From: JBEKEX01 sp050013615
Lineage (GTDB): Bacteria; Chloroflexota; Anaerolineae; Anaerolineales; Anaerolineaceae
Reading direction: 5' to 3'
Assembly: GCA_050013615.1 (NCBI GenBank)
Contig: JBEKEX010000117.1
Location: 1-8,395, forward strand
Length of the DNA: 8,395 bases
Shown: piece after piece, positions 1-6,640 of the stretch
How the letters are laid out: each line of letters opens with the position of its first letter
Position numbering within the stretch: position 1 is the first letter of the stretch
Program-made: the position numbers and the translations under genes
The notes under the pieces: model-generated
Told to the model about the DNA's origin: nothing
What the model saw: only the letters and a program-made list of their open reading frames with translations
The model's database searches: none

Positions 1-318
1 TTGTTGGCTAATGGTATCGATTTGGGGGATTACGGCTCGCGCGGCCAGGCACGCACGGCGTTGTTATCGTTGAAGCTGGCGGAAGTCGCCTGGATGAAAG
101 AGAAAACAGGCGAATGGCCGGTGCTGCTGCTGGACGAGACCATGGCGGAGTTGGACGTGAAGCGCCGCACCGATCTGCTGGCTTATCTGAGCGATTGCGA
201 GCAGGCGTTGCTGACCACCACGGACTTGAACCTGTTTGCATCCGAATTTGTCGAAAAATGTACGGTCTGGAAAGTGGAAGACGGCCGCGTGCTTTCGAGC
301 GTTGAGAAACACGAATAG
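1..318 (+). CDS. recF: DNA replication and repair protein RecF, C-terminal fragment (5' end outside window)
   Basis: RecF is an ABC/SMC-type ATPase that binds gapped DNA and helps RecO and RecR load RecA at stalled replication forks. Only the last 105 residues are present, and the frame is open at base 1, so the TTG there is an internal leucine codon and not a start. The ABC signature GSRGQ lies at residues 13-17 of the fragment, followed by the helix with KLAEV. The Walker B/D-loop segment VLLLDETMAELD follows at about residues 41-52, then a beta strand ending LLTTTD that matches the H-loop region of RecF proteins. The Walker B acidic pair is Asp-Glu, where many RecF proteins have Asp-Asp. 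It converges on rsmG with 33 bases between the stop codons. A generic SMC-like ATPase is less likely, because RecF typically ends shortly after this segment, as here. Confidence 0.85.
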   Translation: MLANGIDLGDYGSRGQARTALLSLKLAEVAWMKEKTGEWPVLLLDETMAELDVKRRTDLLAYLSDCEQALLTTTDLNLFASEFVEKCTVWKVEDGRVLSSVEKHE

Positions 319-351
319 CGTAGCGCTACCAGGCTCCATCAACTCGTTAAT

Positions 352-1065
352 TTATTCCAGAGGTTTCTTGGCGGCTACCCCTGTCCGGCGTGGGAATTGC
401 GGTGGCGTGGTGGCAACTTTATCGATCACAACCAGGTAACGGTCATCTGCCACCCCGGGCAAATTGACTTGCATTACCTGGCGTAACCGTCCACCCAGCA
501 GTTTGGCAGCTTTTTCCACGGCGTGGGCTTCGGCCGGCCCGCTTTGGCCTTTTTGGGCCAACATGCTTCCCCCAACGCGTACCAATGGCAGCAAATATTC
601 GGCCAACACCTGCAAGTTGGCCACGGCGCGGGCCACGGCCCAATCGAAACGTTCCCGGTATTCGAGCATCTGCCCCAAATCTTCGGCGCGTGCCTGGACT
701 ACCTCCACATGCTCGAGTCCCAGCTTTTCGATCATGTGCTGGCAGAAATCGACCTTTTTGCCGACTGATTCGACCAGCGTAAGCTGCAGGTTAGGCAGGG
801 CGATTTTGAGCGGGATACCTGGGAAACCCGCACCGGTGCCGATGTCGATCAGACGCAACGGGGAGCTTTGCCGGATGGCCAGCAGGCAGGTGAGCGAATC
901 CAGGAAATGTTTGGTGCGGATACCTGGCACGTCACGGATGGCCGTCAGGTTGAAGCGCGCATTCCAATCCATCAACTCGGTTTCATAGCACTCATAAGCG
1001 GCAAGTTGGTGCGGGTTGAGGTTGAGTCCGAGCAATGTTTGTACTTGTTGCGGAAAAGCATCCAT
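352..1065 (-). CDS. rsmG: 16S rRNA (guanine-527-N7)-methyltransferase RsmG (GidB)
   Basis: RsmG transfers a methyl group from SAM to N7 of G527 in 16S rRNA in the cytoplasm. In other bacteria its loss gives low-level streptomycin resistance. The 237-residue protein is within the normal family length. The SAM-binding motif I is the family-specific GTGAGFPG at residues 76-83, with the acidic LVES strand end (Glu99), the ARAEDL loop at 125-130, and the RsmG hallmark ARAVANL at 145-151. The C-terminus has the usual basic PRR-G...KKPL tail. I chose the ATG at 1065. An in-frame GTG at 1116 would add 17 residues unlike the family and has no ribosome site. The ATG also lacks a Shine-Dalgarno sequence but sits directly below a TATAAT box, so it is probably translated from a leaderless mRNA. 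It is transcribed away from the aldo-keto reductase gene and towards recF. Confidence 0.93.
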   Translation of the reverse strand: MDAFPQQVQTLLGLNLNPHQLAAYECYETELMDWNARFNLTAIRDVPGIRTKHFLDSLTCLLAIRQSSPLRLIDIGTGAGFPGIPLKIALPNLQLTLVESVGKKVDFCQHMIEKLGLEHVEVVQARAEDLGQMLEYRERFDWAVARAVANLQVLAEYLLPLVRVGGSMLAQKGQSGPAEAHAVEKAAKLLGGRLRQVMQVNLPGVADDRYLVVIDKVATTPPQFPRRTGVAAKKPLE

Positions 1066-1078
1066 CGAATTAATTATA
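1066..1078 (-). promoter_or_regulatory. Promoter -10 box immediately upstream of rsmG (probable leaderless start)
   Basis: Read on the - strand, a perfect TATAAT (1078 to 1073) is followed by seven bases and then the rsmG ATG at 1065. A sigma-70-type polymerase would start about seven bases below the box, at the G at 1066 or the A of the start codon. I see no good -35 hexamer at 16-18 bases and no Shine-Dalgarno sequence. This is a pattern match and is not experimentally shown. Confidence 0.5.
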
Positions 1079-1157
1079 ACTGATACCTTCGATGGCCGGT
1101 TTGGGTACAATTGCACTGCTTTCGGCTCGTAACAATTTTTTTGCTGCCAAAATCTTG

Positions 1158-1163
1158 TATAAT
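1158..1163 (+). promoter_or_regulatory. Promoter -10 box for the aldo-keto reductase gene
   Basis: A perfect TATAAT preceded by TTG lies 32 bases before the ATG at 1196. Transcription would start near 1170, giving a leader of about 26 bases that contains the AAGGAG ribosome site. The region 17 bases upstream is a run of T without a clear TTGACA, so the -35 element is weak or replaced by an activator. It is divergent from the rsmG -10 box, and the two share the same gap. Confidence 0.5.
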
Positions 1164-1182
1164 CCTTGTGTATTGGTAAAGA

Positions 1183-1188
1183 AAGGAG
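1183..1188 (+). promoter_or_regulatory. Ribosome binding site deciding the start of the aldo-keto reductase
   Basis: AAGGAG sits seven bases before the ATG at 1196. This selects that ATG over an in-frame TTG at 1166, whose extra ten codons would include the ribosome site itself. Confidence 0.8.
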
Positions 1189-1195
1189 AGCAGCA

Positions 1196-2194
1196 ATGTC
1201 TTACCAGCCATCTTCAACGCGGTATGACGAAATGGTCTACAACCGCTGTGGAAATTCTGGAGTGAAGTTGCCGGCAATTTCTTTGGGTTTATGGCAGAAC
1301 TTTGGCGGCATCAATTCATTCGAGAATTCACGCGCCGTCGTCCGCAGGGCATTCGATTTGGGTGTGACACATTTCGATCTGGCAAACAACTACGGTCCCC
1401 CGGACGGTTCGGCCGAGGAAGCCTTTGGCTGCATCCTCGACAAGGATTTGCGCAGCTATCGGGATGAGATGATCATCTCGTCCAAGGCCGGTTACTACAT
1501 GTGGCCGGGGCCTTATGGGGAATGGGGTTCGCGCAAATACCTGATTTCCAGCCTGGATCAGAGCTTGAAGCGCATGGGCCTGGATTATGTGGATATTTTC
1601 TACCACCACCGGCCGGACCCGGAGACTCCGTTGGAAGAGACCATGGGGGCCCTTGACCAGATTGTCCGCAGTGGAAAGGCGTTGTACGTCGGCATTTCCA
1701 ATTACCCGGCAGGTGAGACGCGCCGGGCGGCCAAGATATTGAATGAATTGGGCACGCCGTGCCTGATCCACCAGCCGCGCTACAACATGTTCGACCGCTG
1801 GATCGAGAAAGACCTGGAAGCCGTTCTGAGCGAAGAGGGCATCGGCTGCATCGTATTTTCACCACTGGCGCAGGGATTGCTCACCGACCGATATTTGAAC
1901 GGCATTCCCGCCGGTTCACGCGCCGCGGGCCCGGTGGGCTTCTTGAAGACATCGGATGTGAGCGATGAAGTGATCGACAAGGTCAGGCGGTTGAACAAAC
2001 TGGCCGAGCGGCGTGGGCAGACCATGGCGCAGATGGCGCTGGCCTGGGTGCTGCGCAACCCGGTCATCACTTCGGCGCTGATGAGCGCCAGCAGCGTCAA
2101 ACAGCTCGAGGACAATGTGGCTACGCTGAAAAACTTGACGTTCGAAGCCGGGGAGTTGAAAGAAATTGACTCCATCCTCGAGGCAAAGAAATAA
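1196..2194 (+). CDS. gpr: Aldo-keto reductase, YghZ/Gpr (L-glyceraldehyde 3-phosphate reductase) type
   Basis: This is a cytoplasmic NADPH-dependent aldo-keto reductase of 332 residues with a (beta/alpha)8 barrel. It closely follows E. coli YghZ/Gpr, which reduces L-glyceraldehyde 3-phosphate and also detoxifies methylglyoxal. Conserved landmarks include CGNSG at 18-22, LPAISLGLW at 25-33, HFDLANNYGPP at 59-69, YMWPGPYG at 101-108, SRKYL at 112-116 and LKRMGLDYVDIFY at 124-136. The catalytic tetrad is visible as Asp61, Tyr66, Lys97 and His138. The C-terminal part has the NADP-phosphate-binding region (ALMSASSVKQLEDN). The start at 1196 has a strong ribosome site. The stop is one base before the GTG of the CHR-family transporter, so the two are probably co-transcribed and translationally coupled. 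The related Kv-beta-like reductases share this fold, but the GPP and WPGPYG motifs favour the YghZ branch. The exact substrate in this organism is inferred. Confidence 0.92.
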   Translation: MSYQPSSTRYDEMVYNRCGNSGVKLPAISLGLWQNFGGINSFENSRAVVRRAFDLGVTHFDLANNYGPPDGSAEEAFGCILDKDLRSYRDEMIISSKAGYYMWPGPYGEWGSRKYLISSLDQSLKRMGLDYVDIFYHHRPDPETPLEETMGALDQIVRSGKALYVGISNYPAGETRRAAKILNELGTPCLIHQPRYNMFDRWIEKDLEAVLSEEGIGCIVFSPLAQGLLTDRYLNGIPAGSRAAGPVGFLKTSDVSDEVIDKVRRLNKLAERRGQTMAQMALAWVLRNPVITSALMSASSVKQLEDNVATLKNLTFEAGELKEIDSILEAKK

Positions 2195-2195
2195 C

Positions 2196-3404
2196 GTGTA
2201 CGGCTCCCCACAGCCGGCAGGAACCAATTCTCAACCCCGCCAGGTCAGCTTATGGACTCTGGCGGGGACGTTTCTGCTGGTGGGCTTTACCGCCTTCGGA
2301 TTCACCATTCTTCAAAATTTGAAGAGCCTGGTCAAAAAGCGCGGCTGGCTTTCAGATGAGATCGTGGACGAGGGGTTGGCGTTGGTGCAGCTTTACCCCG
2401 GCCCCATGAATTTCGATTTCACCGCCTTTATCGGCTATCAACTACGCGGCCTGCCAGGGGCATTGCTGGCAGTGTTCGGCTTGCTCGTCCCATCGTTCGT
2501 GATCATGACGGCTTTTTCGGCCGCCTATTTTACCTACGGCAAGGTGGCCATTGGCACTCAGATCTTTGCTGCGTTGGAAGCGTTGATCGTGGGGGTGATC
2601 TTCAACCTGACCCTGGATTTTGGTGAACGCCAGTTGAAAGGGCGTGTGCACGCTGTGATCGCCCTGGGGGCTTTTTTTGCCTTGCTGGTCAATTTCAATT
2701 CGGCCTTGCTGGTGCTGCTGGCCTTGCTATTGGGGGTTTTGCTGCTCCGACCGACGCACGATTTCCAGGCAGCAAATTCGTTGGTCTCACTGGGCCGCGG
2801 CAGCCGTTGGGCGATTGTGATCTCGGCGGCAGTCGTGTTGGCCGCTGTGGCTTTTACCGCTTCAATGGGAAACACGCTGGGCGCGATGGGCCTGGATTGT
2901 TTCAAGATTGGCTCGATCGCATTTGGCAACGGTGCGGCCATCCTGCCGATCTTGCGCGCCGACGTGGTGCAAACCTATCACTGGCTGACGCCGACAGAAT
3001 TTGTCGATGGGGCTGTGATCGGGCAGATCACACCCGGTCCCTTTCTGATTACCGCGGCCTTCGTGGGTTACAAAATGGGAGGGCTGGCCGGGGCGGCCCT
3101 GGCGACCTTTGCCGTTTTTTCTCCGTCGTTCGTTTTCACTCTCATCGCCTGTGAGATTTACCGTCAACTGCGCAGTAATCGCTATGTCCAGGGAGCCTTG
3201 TCCGGCGTGATGGCGGCTTTCGTGGGCTTGCTGGCAGCGGTGACGTTGCAGTTCGCAGAGACGGGCATCAGCGGCCCAAAATCGCTGCTCTTTGCCGGCG
3301 CAGCATTGATCGGTGTGCGTTATTTCAAACTGGACGTCGTTTGGGTGTTCCTGGGGGGATTGGGCTTGTGGTTTCTGGCAACCTTACTGGGTTGGGCGGT
3401 GTGA
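2196..3404 (+). CDS. chrA: CHR family (chromate transporter) two-domain membrane protein
   Basis: This is a 402-residue integral membrane protein of the chromate ion transporter family, in the long form made of two homologous halves. Each half carries the family signature. The N-half has RGWLSDEIVDEGLALVQLYPGP (PGP at 68-70) followed by YQLRGLPGALL and LVPSF. The C-half has WLTPTEFVDGAVIGQITPGP (PGP at 280-282) followed by YKMGGLAGAAL and FSPSF. Hydrophobic stretches fill nearly the whole chain. The first-half FGGP-type motif reads FGF (34-36), while the second half has FGNG (243-246). I chose the GTG at 2196, one base after the reductase stop, with a GAGG 12 bases upstream. A TTG at 2166 inside the reductase gene is also possible. 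Family members export chromate or contribute to general anion transport. The substrate here cannot be told, and no chromate-resistance regulator (ChrB-like) is seen nearby. Confidence 0.87.
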   Translation: MYGSPQPAGTNSQPRQVSLWTLAGTFLLVGFTAFGFTILQNLKSLVKKRGWLSDEIVDEGLALVQLYPGPMNFDFTAFIGYQLRGLPGALLAVFGLLVPSFVIMTAFSAAYFTYGKVAIGTQIFAALEALIVGVIFNLTLDFGERQLKGRVHAVIALGAFFALLVNFNSALLVLLALLLGVLLLRPTHDFQAANSLVSLGRGSRWAIVISAAVVLAAVAFTASMGNTLGAMGLDCFKIGSIAFGNGAAILPILRADVVQTYHWLTPTEFVDGAVIGQITPGPFLITAAFVGYKMGGLAGAALATFAVFSPSFVFTLIACEIYRQLRSNRYVQGALSGVMAAFVGLLAAVTLQFAETGISGPKSLLFAGAALIGVRYFKLDVVWVFLGGLGLWFLATLLGWAV

Positions 3405-3468
3405 ACGGGACTGGTGGTCACCGAGCCCAATCTTCAAGACCTTGTTGCGTCTTATCGTCTGTTCCATA

Positions 3469-3477
3469 TGTTATACT
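3469..3477 (+). promoter_or_regulatory. Extended -10 promoter for the HAD hydrolase gene
   Basis: TGTTATACT fits the extended -10 pattern TGnTATAAT with one mismatch. It would start transcription near 3484, about 30 bases before the ATG at 3514. No good -35 hexamer is seen at the usual distance, which is typical of extended -10 promoters. It suggests the HAD gene is transcribed independently of chrA. Confidence 0.5.
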
Positions 3478-3513
3478 AGCGCAGTAATTTATTGCAGCAG
3501 GCAGGGAATCGAT

Positions 3514-4125
3514 ATGGTGCAATCCATTAAAGCAGTCATTTGGGATATGGGTGGGGTGCTCCTCCGCTCGGAAGATCCGCAGCCCAGGGCAAAGTTGGCG
3601 CAACGCTTTGGGCTGACTTCGGACGAGCTATCTCATCGCGTCTTCGAGGGTCAGGCTGCTGCCCTGGCAACTCTCGGTAAGATCACCGATGAGGAATTGT
3701 GGCGCCTCGTGGCTGCTGGTGTGGGCGCACCGGAGAGCGAAGCGATGGATATCGCCACACAGTTCTTCGCCGGGGACAGGCTGGATCAGCCATTGGTCGA
3801 TTTCATCCGCTCATTGCGGCCGCGTTTCCAGACTGGCCTGTTGAGCAATGCCTGGCCTGGCGCACGTCAGATGTTGACGGAACACTATCCATGTATCGAC
3901 GCCTTCGATGTTGCCGTCATTTCGGCCGAAGTGGGCATGGCGAAGCCGGACCAGCGCATTTTCCAACTGATCACCGAACGCCTGGGCGTCCGGCCGCCGG
4001 AAGCAGTTTTCATCGACGATTTTTCCGTCAATATCGACGGTGCCCGCAGTGCGGGTCTCAACGCCATTCATTTCCGCAGCCATGACCAGGTGTTGCAGGA
4101 ATTGGGCGCACTGTTGGAGCGTTAA
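3514..4125 (+). CDS. HAD superfamily hydrolase, subfamily IA (phosphatase-like)
   Basis: This is a cytoplasmic haloacid dehalogenase-fold hydrolase of 203 residues, probably a phosphatase acting on a small phosphorylated metabolite. The four HAD motifs are present in order. Motif I is WDMGGVL with nucleophile Asp11. Motif II is LLSNAWPG with Ser111. Motif III is Lys144 in AKPDQRIF. Motif IV is FIDDFSVNIDGA with Asp168 and Asp169. The helical cap between residues 20 and 95 is the IA type. Motif I has Gly where most phosphatases have a second Asp (DxDG). This DxGG/DxGN form is known in subfamily IA members such as YihX-like proteins, so activity is not excluded. I chose the ATG at 3514, preceded by AGGGA at six bases. 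An in-frame upstream extension reaching 3313 overlaps chrA and has no HAD character. The substrate is unknown. Confidence 0.88.
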   Translation: MVQSIKAVIWDMGGVLLRSEDPQPRAKLAQRFGLTSDELSHRVFEGQAAALATLGKITDEELWRLVAAGVGAPESEAMDIATQFFAGDRLDQPLVDFIRSLRPRFQTGLLSNAWPGARQMLTEHYPCIDAFDVAVISAEVGMAKPDQRIFQLITERLGVRPPEAVFIDDFSVNIDGARSAGLNAIHFRSHDQVLQELGALLER

Positions 4126-4221
4126 GGATCTAGTTATCGTTGCCTCCCAGAGTAAATTTAATCGCGTTATTTTGCATTCGTGGTCGAGGCTTTTCTGCTT
4201 GGTTTTCCGCAGGTTAATATC

Positions 4222-5487
4222 ATGACGCAGCTCGTCGAACATCTTCATAATCTATTCCCTCTCAGGTCTTTTAGCAAGCCGGCGCGCTTGTTTTTGATCG
4301 CCGTGGTGATCGATGGCATCATTTACAGTGCCTGGCAACTCTTTTTTAATTTGTTCATCCTGGCACAGGGCTATGACAAGACCTTCATGGGCCTGGTCAA
4401 TTCCGTGCCTTCCATCGCTACGCTCATCCTTGGCGTTCCCTTGGGAATGTTATCGGACCGGATCGGCCGCCGCCCGGCGATGCTGCTGGGCTTGGTGGTC
4501 AACACAACCGGCAGCTTGCTCATCGTCTTATCCAGAACCCCCGATCTGCTGGTAGCTGCCTCATTCCTGGCCGGGATCGGCAGCACGTTATACGTGAACA
4601 GCCAGGCACCTTTTATGATGAAGGCTTCGAACGCGTCGAACCGCGCTTTGTTGTTCAGCCTGAGTTTTGGGCTGAACACACTGGCAGGCACGGTCGGCAA
4701 CCTGTTTGCCGGACAACTGCCGGCATTCTTCGGCGGACTCTTCCATGTGGCAGTAGATTCAACCCTGGCGTACCAGATGGTGTTATTGTGCAGTGTGGCT
4801 TTGGGGAGTTTCTCGTTGATACCGGTTTTTTTCATCAAAGAAACACCCGTGGCCATCGTCGCATTGCAAAATCCGTTGAAGTCATTTGTCGGCATCTTGA
4901 GGAAACGAGTCTATTGGCTGTTGTTCTTGCCCAATTTGCTGATCGGTATTGGCGCGGCGATCTTGATCCCGTATATGAATGTTTTCTTTAGTGAAACCTA
5001 CCAGTATACGGCCGGAACCTTGGGCGTCATGTTCAGTCTATCCGCCTTGCTGACCGGGTTGGGCTGTATTGTCGGGCCGCGCATCGCCGACAGACTCGGC
5101 AGCAAGATCAAGACGGTCGTGTGGACGCAGGGGCTCAGCCTAGGATTCCTTTTACTGGTCGGTTTTTCGCCTTTCGGCTGGCTGGCCGTGATCGGGTTTC
5201 TGGCACGTGGGACTCTGATGAATATGGCGAATCCACTCTACAGCGCTTTTGCCATGGAGATCACTACGCCGACCGAGCAAGGTGCGGTCAACAGTTTGCT
5301 CAGCATCTCCTGGACGATCGGTTGGGCCGTGGGGCCCTTCATCTCCGGCCTGGTACAGGATCATTACGGATTCACGCCTTTGTTCGTGGCTACGGCGCTG
5401 TTGTATGGCACGTCGACCAGCCTGGTCTGGCTTTTCTTCCACCGACGCGAGCAACAATTGATCGCTGCGGGCGAGCAGTCTGCCTGA
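4222..5487 (+). CDS. Major facilitator superfamily (MFS) transporter
   Basis: This is a secondary transporter of the inner membrane, 421 residues long, with hydrophobic segments consistent with 12 transmembrane helices in two six-helix halves. The MFS motif A loop between helices 2 and 3 is clear: GMLSDRIGRR at 75-84. A degenerate copy in the second half reads GPRIADRLGSK at 285-295. The longer hydrophilic loop near residues 205-228 is the usual central cytoplasmic link. The start at 4222 has AGG eight bases upstream; a GTG at 4180 would add 14 residues and lacks support. It lies 96 bases after the HAD gene and 63 bases before the methyltransferase gene, on the same strand. I cannot assign a substrate; drug or sugar-phosphate efflux are both possible for proteins like this. 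Confidence 0.88.
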   Translation: MTQLVEHLHNLFPLRSFSKPARLFLIAVVIDGIIYSAWQLFFNLFILAQGYDKTFMGLVNSVPSIATLILGVPLGMLSDRIGRRPAMLLGLVVNTTGSLLIVLSRTPDLLVAASFLAGIGSTLYVNSQAPFMMKASNASNRALLFSLSFGLNTLAGTVGNLFAGQLPAFFGGLFHVAVDSTLAYQMVLLCSVALGSFSLIPVFFIKETPVAIVALQNPLKSFVGILRKRVYWLLFLPNLLIGIGAAILIPYMNVFFSETYQYTAGTLGVMFSLSALLTGLGCIVGPRIADRLGSKIKTVVWTQGLSLGFLLLVGFSPFGWLAVIGFLARGTLMNMANPLYSAFAMEITTPTEQGAVNSLLSISWTIGWAVGPFISGLVQDHYGFTPLFVATALLYGTSTSLVWLFFHRREQQLIAAGEQSA

Positions 5488-5539
5488 TGGATAGATTGTG
5501 GAAATCAGGCCGCTGCTCGTGGTTGGGCCGAAGGGACTT

Positions 5540-5543
5540 GAGG
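5540..5543 (+). promoter_or_regulatory. Ribosome binding site deciding the methyltransferase start
   Basis: GAGG lies seven bases before the ATG at 5551. The alternative in-frame TTG at 5545 would be only one base from this site, so the ATG is preferred. Confidence 0.6.
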
Positions 5544-5550
5544 TTTGGCG

Positions 5551-6576
5551 ATGTCCGATGAATTGATGGAACTGCTCGATCGTGCATTGTATGCCCGCAC
5601 CGGGTTGTTGGTGGGAGAGCATACTTCTGCTCTCCGTTTGTTCAATGGTTTCCTGGAGGGCTGGCCGGATCTCTCTGTAGAGGTTTTTGGCAGCACGTTG
5701 GTGCTTTACGATTACAGCGATCATCCGGCAGAATCGATCAATCCATTAACCGAGGTTAGAACTCATTTGACCTCGCGGCTGCCGTGGGTCAAAGCGGTGA
5801 TCGTCAAAACCCGCTCGGCGGCTGACTCTCTTAGAGGCCGGCCGGATGCGCGACGCGGGGTGTTGGTGCAGGAGAGTGAGCCGGAGCGATCCATAACGGA
5901 AAATGGCGTCCGCTATGCGCTCGACCTGACCCTGAATCAGGACGCCAGCTTTTACCTGGATGCCCGTAACTTGCGGACATGGTTGAAAGAAACGCTGAAT
6001 GGGAAAACATTGCTGAACGCGTTTGCCTACACGGGCAGCCTTGGGGTGGCCGCCCTGGCGGGTGGTGCAGTGCGTGTGGTGCAGGCAGATCGTAACGGCA
6101 GATTCCTGATGCTGGCAGAAAATTCTGCTGCCCTGAATGGCTTCCCGAAGGAACGCCACGAGGTGCGGCCCGAGGATTTCTTCAACACGGCGGCGCATTT
6201 CAAGCGCAGCGGTGAGTTGTTCGACTGCGTGATCGTCGACCCACCATTCTTTTCCGCCACCTCGCGTGGCAGGGTGGACCTGGAGCGCGAAAGCCAGCGT
6301 GTGATCAACAAAGTGCGCCCGCTGGTCAAGGATGGCGGCGTGTTGGTCGCCATCAATAATGCACTGTTCTTGAGCGGAACCGAATATACCCGCCAACTTC
6401 AGGAATTGTGTGCGGACGGTTACCTTGCGGTGGAGGCATTGATCCCGGTGCCGGAAGATTGCACCGGATATCCGGCCACACGGATGGGCGTGCCGCCGGT
6501 CGACCCGGCGCCGTTCAACCATTCCACCAAGATCGCCGTGTTGAAAGTGAAGCGCAAATCGTCCGGAAATGCCTAG
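5551..6576 (+). CDS. Class I SAM-dependent methyltransferase, COG1092 (RlmI-like) without PUA domain
   Basis: This 341-residue protein is a SAM-dependent methyltransferase related to the 23S rRNA methyltransferases RlmI and RlmK. An N-terminal RlmI-type linker domain (SALRLFNGF...LSVEVFGSTLVL, residues 26-52) is followed by DASFYLDARNLR at 131-142, matching the YYLDQR signature. Motif I is LNAFAYTGSLGVAAL (155-169). Asp180 ends strand 2, and motif IV is VDPPFF (229-234). The protein is about 55 residues shorter than RlmI because the N-terminal PUA RNA-binding domain is missing. At the position where m5C enzymes have SCS with the catalytic cysteine, this protein has AINN (267-270), more like the FSNN of the RlmK purine-N7 methyltransferases. 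m5C1962 activity is therefore doubtful. An RNA substrate is likely from the family, but the modified base is unknown. It is the last + strand gene before the convergent terminator. Confidence 0.85.
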   Translation: MSDELMELLDRALYARTGLLVGEHTSALRLFNGFLEGWPDLSVEVFGSTLVLYDYSDHPAESINPLTEVRTHLTSRLPWVKAVIVKTRSAADSLRGRPDARRGVLVQESEPERSITENGVRYALDLTLNQDASFYLDARNLRTWLKETLNGKTLLNAFAYTGSLGVAALAGGAVRVVQADRNGRFLMLAENSAALNGFPKERHEVRPEDFFNTAAHFKRSGELFDCVIVDPPFFSATSRGRVDLERESQRVINKVRPLVKDGGVLVAINNALFLSGTEYTRQLQELCADGYLAVEALIPVPEDCTGYPATRMGVPPVDPAPFNHSTKIAVLKVKRKSSGNA

Positions 6577-6610
6577 AAAAAACGAGAGGCGACCTGCTAG
6601 GTCGCCTCTC
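6577..6610 (-). terminator. Intrinsic terminator for the sulfur operon (also between convergent genes)
   Basis: A perfect 11-bp stem (GAGAGGCGACC at 6584-6594 and its complement at 6600-6610) encloses a five-base loop. Read on the - strand, the stem is followed by one G and then six T (6582 to 6577), the classic terminator form. It lies 31 bases after the stop of the DsrE2-like gene. On the + strand the hairpin directly follows the methyltransferase stop but has only a poor T tract, so it probably works best for the - strand operon. Confidence 0.9.
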
Positions 6611-6640
6611 TAATGACTTTGGAAGCCAACAACTTGCAGT

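Noticed and set aside
320..329. Perfect palindrome GTAGCGCTAC between recF and rsmG as a bidirectional terminator
   Set aside because: It has no room for a stable loop and no T tract in either direction.
464..988. Long open frame on the + strand (174 codons) opposite rsmG
   Set aside because: It lies entirely within rsmG, whose motifs are unmistakable. Its translation has no recognisable domain and is rich in Ser, Arg and Trp in the manner of antisense frames.
1105..1116. Imperfect palindrome around CAATTG in the rsmG/reductase gap as an operator
   Set aside because: Only a 12-base near-palindrome with one mismatched pair, no second copy, and no regulator gene nearby. Such sites are common by chance.
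3407..3428. Imperfect hairpin just after the chrA stop as a terminator
   Set aside because: The stem (GGG, CT, GGT against ACC, AG, CCC) has a bulge on each side and no T tract after it, so it does not meet the standard of an intrinsic terminator.
5746..6522. 258-codon open frame on the - strand opposite the methyltransferase gene
   Set aside because: It is antisense to a well-supported methyltransferase. Its translation is rich in His, Arg and Gln with no domain, and I see no clear ribosome site for it. GC-biased codon use commonly opens such frames.
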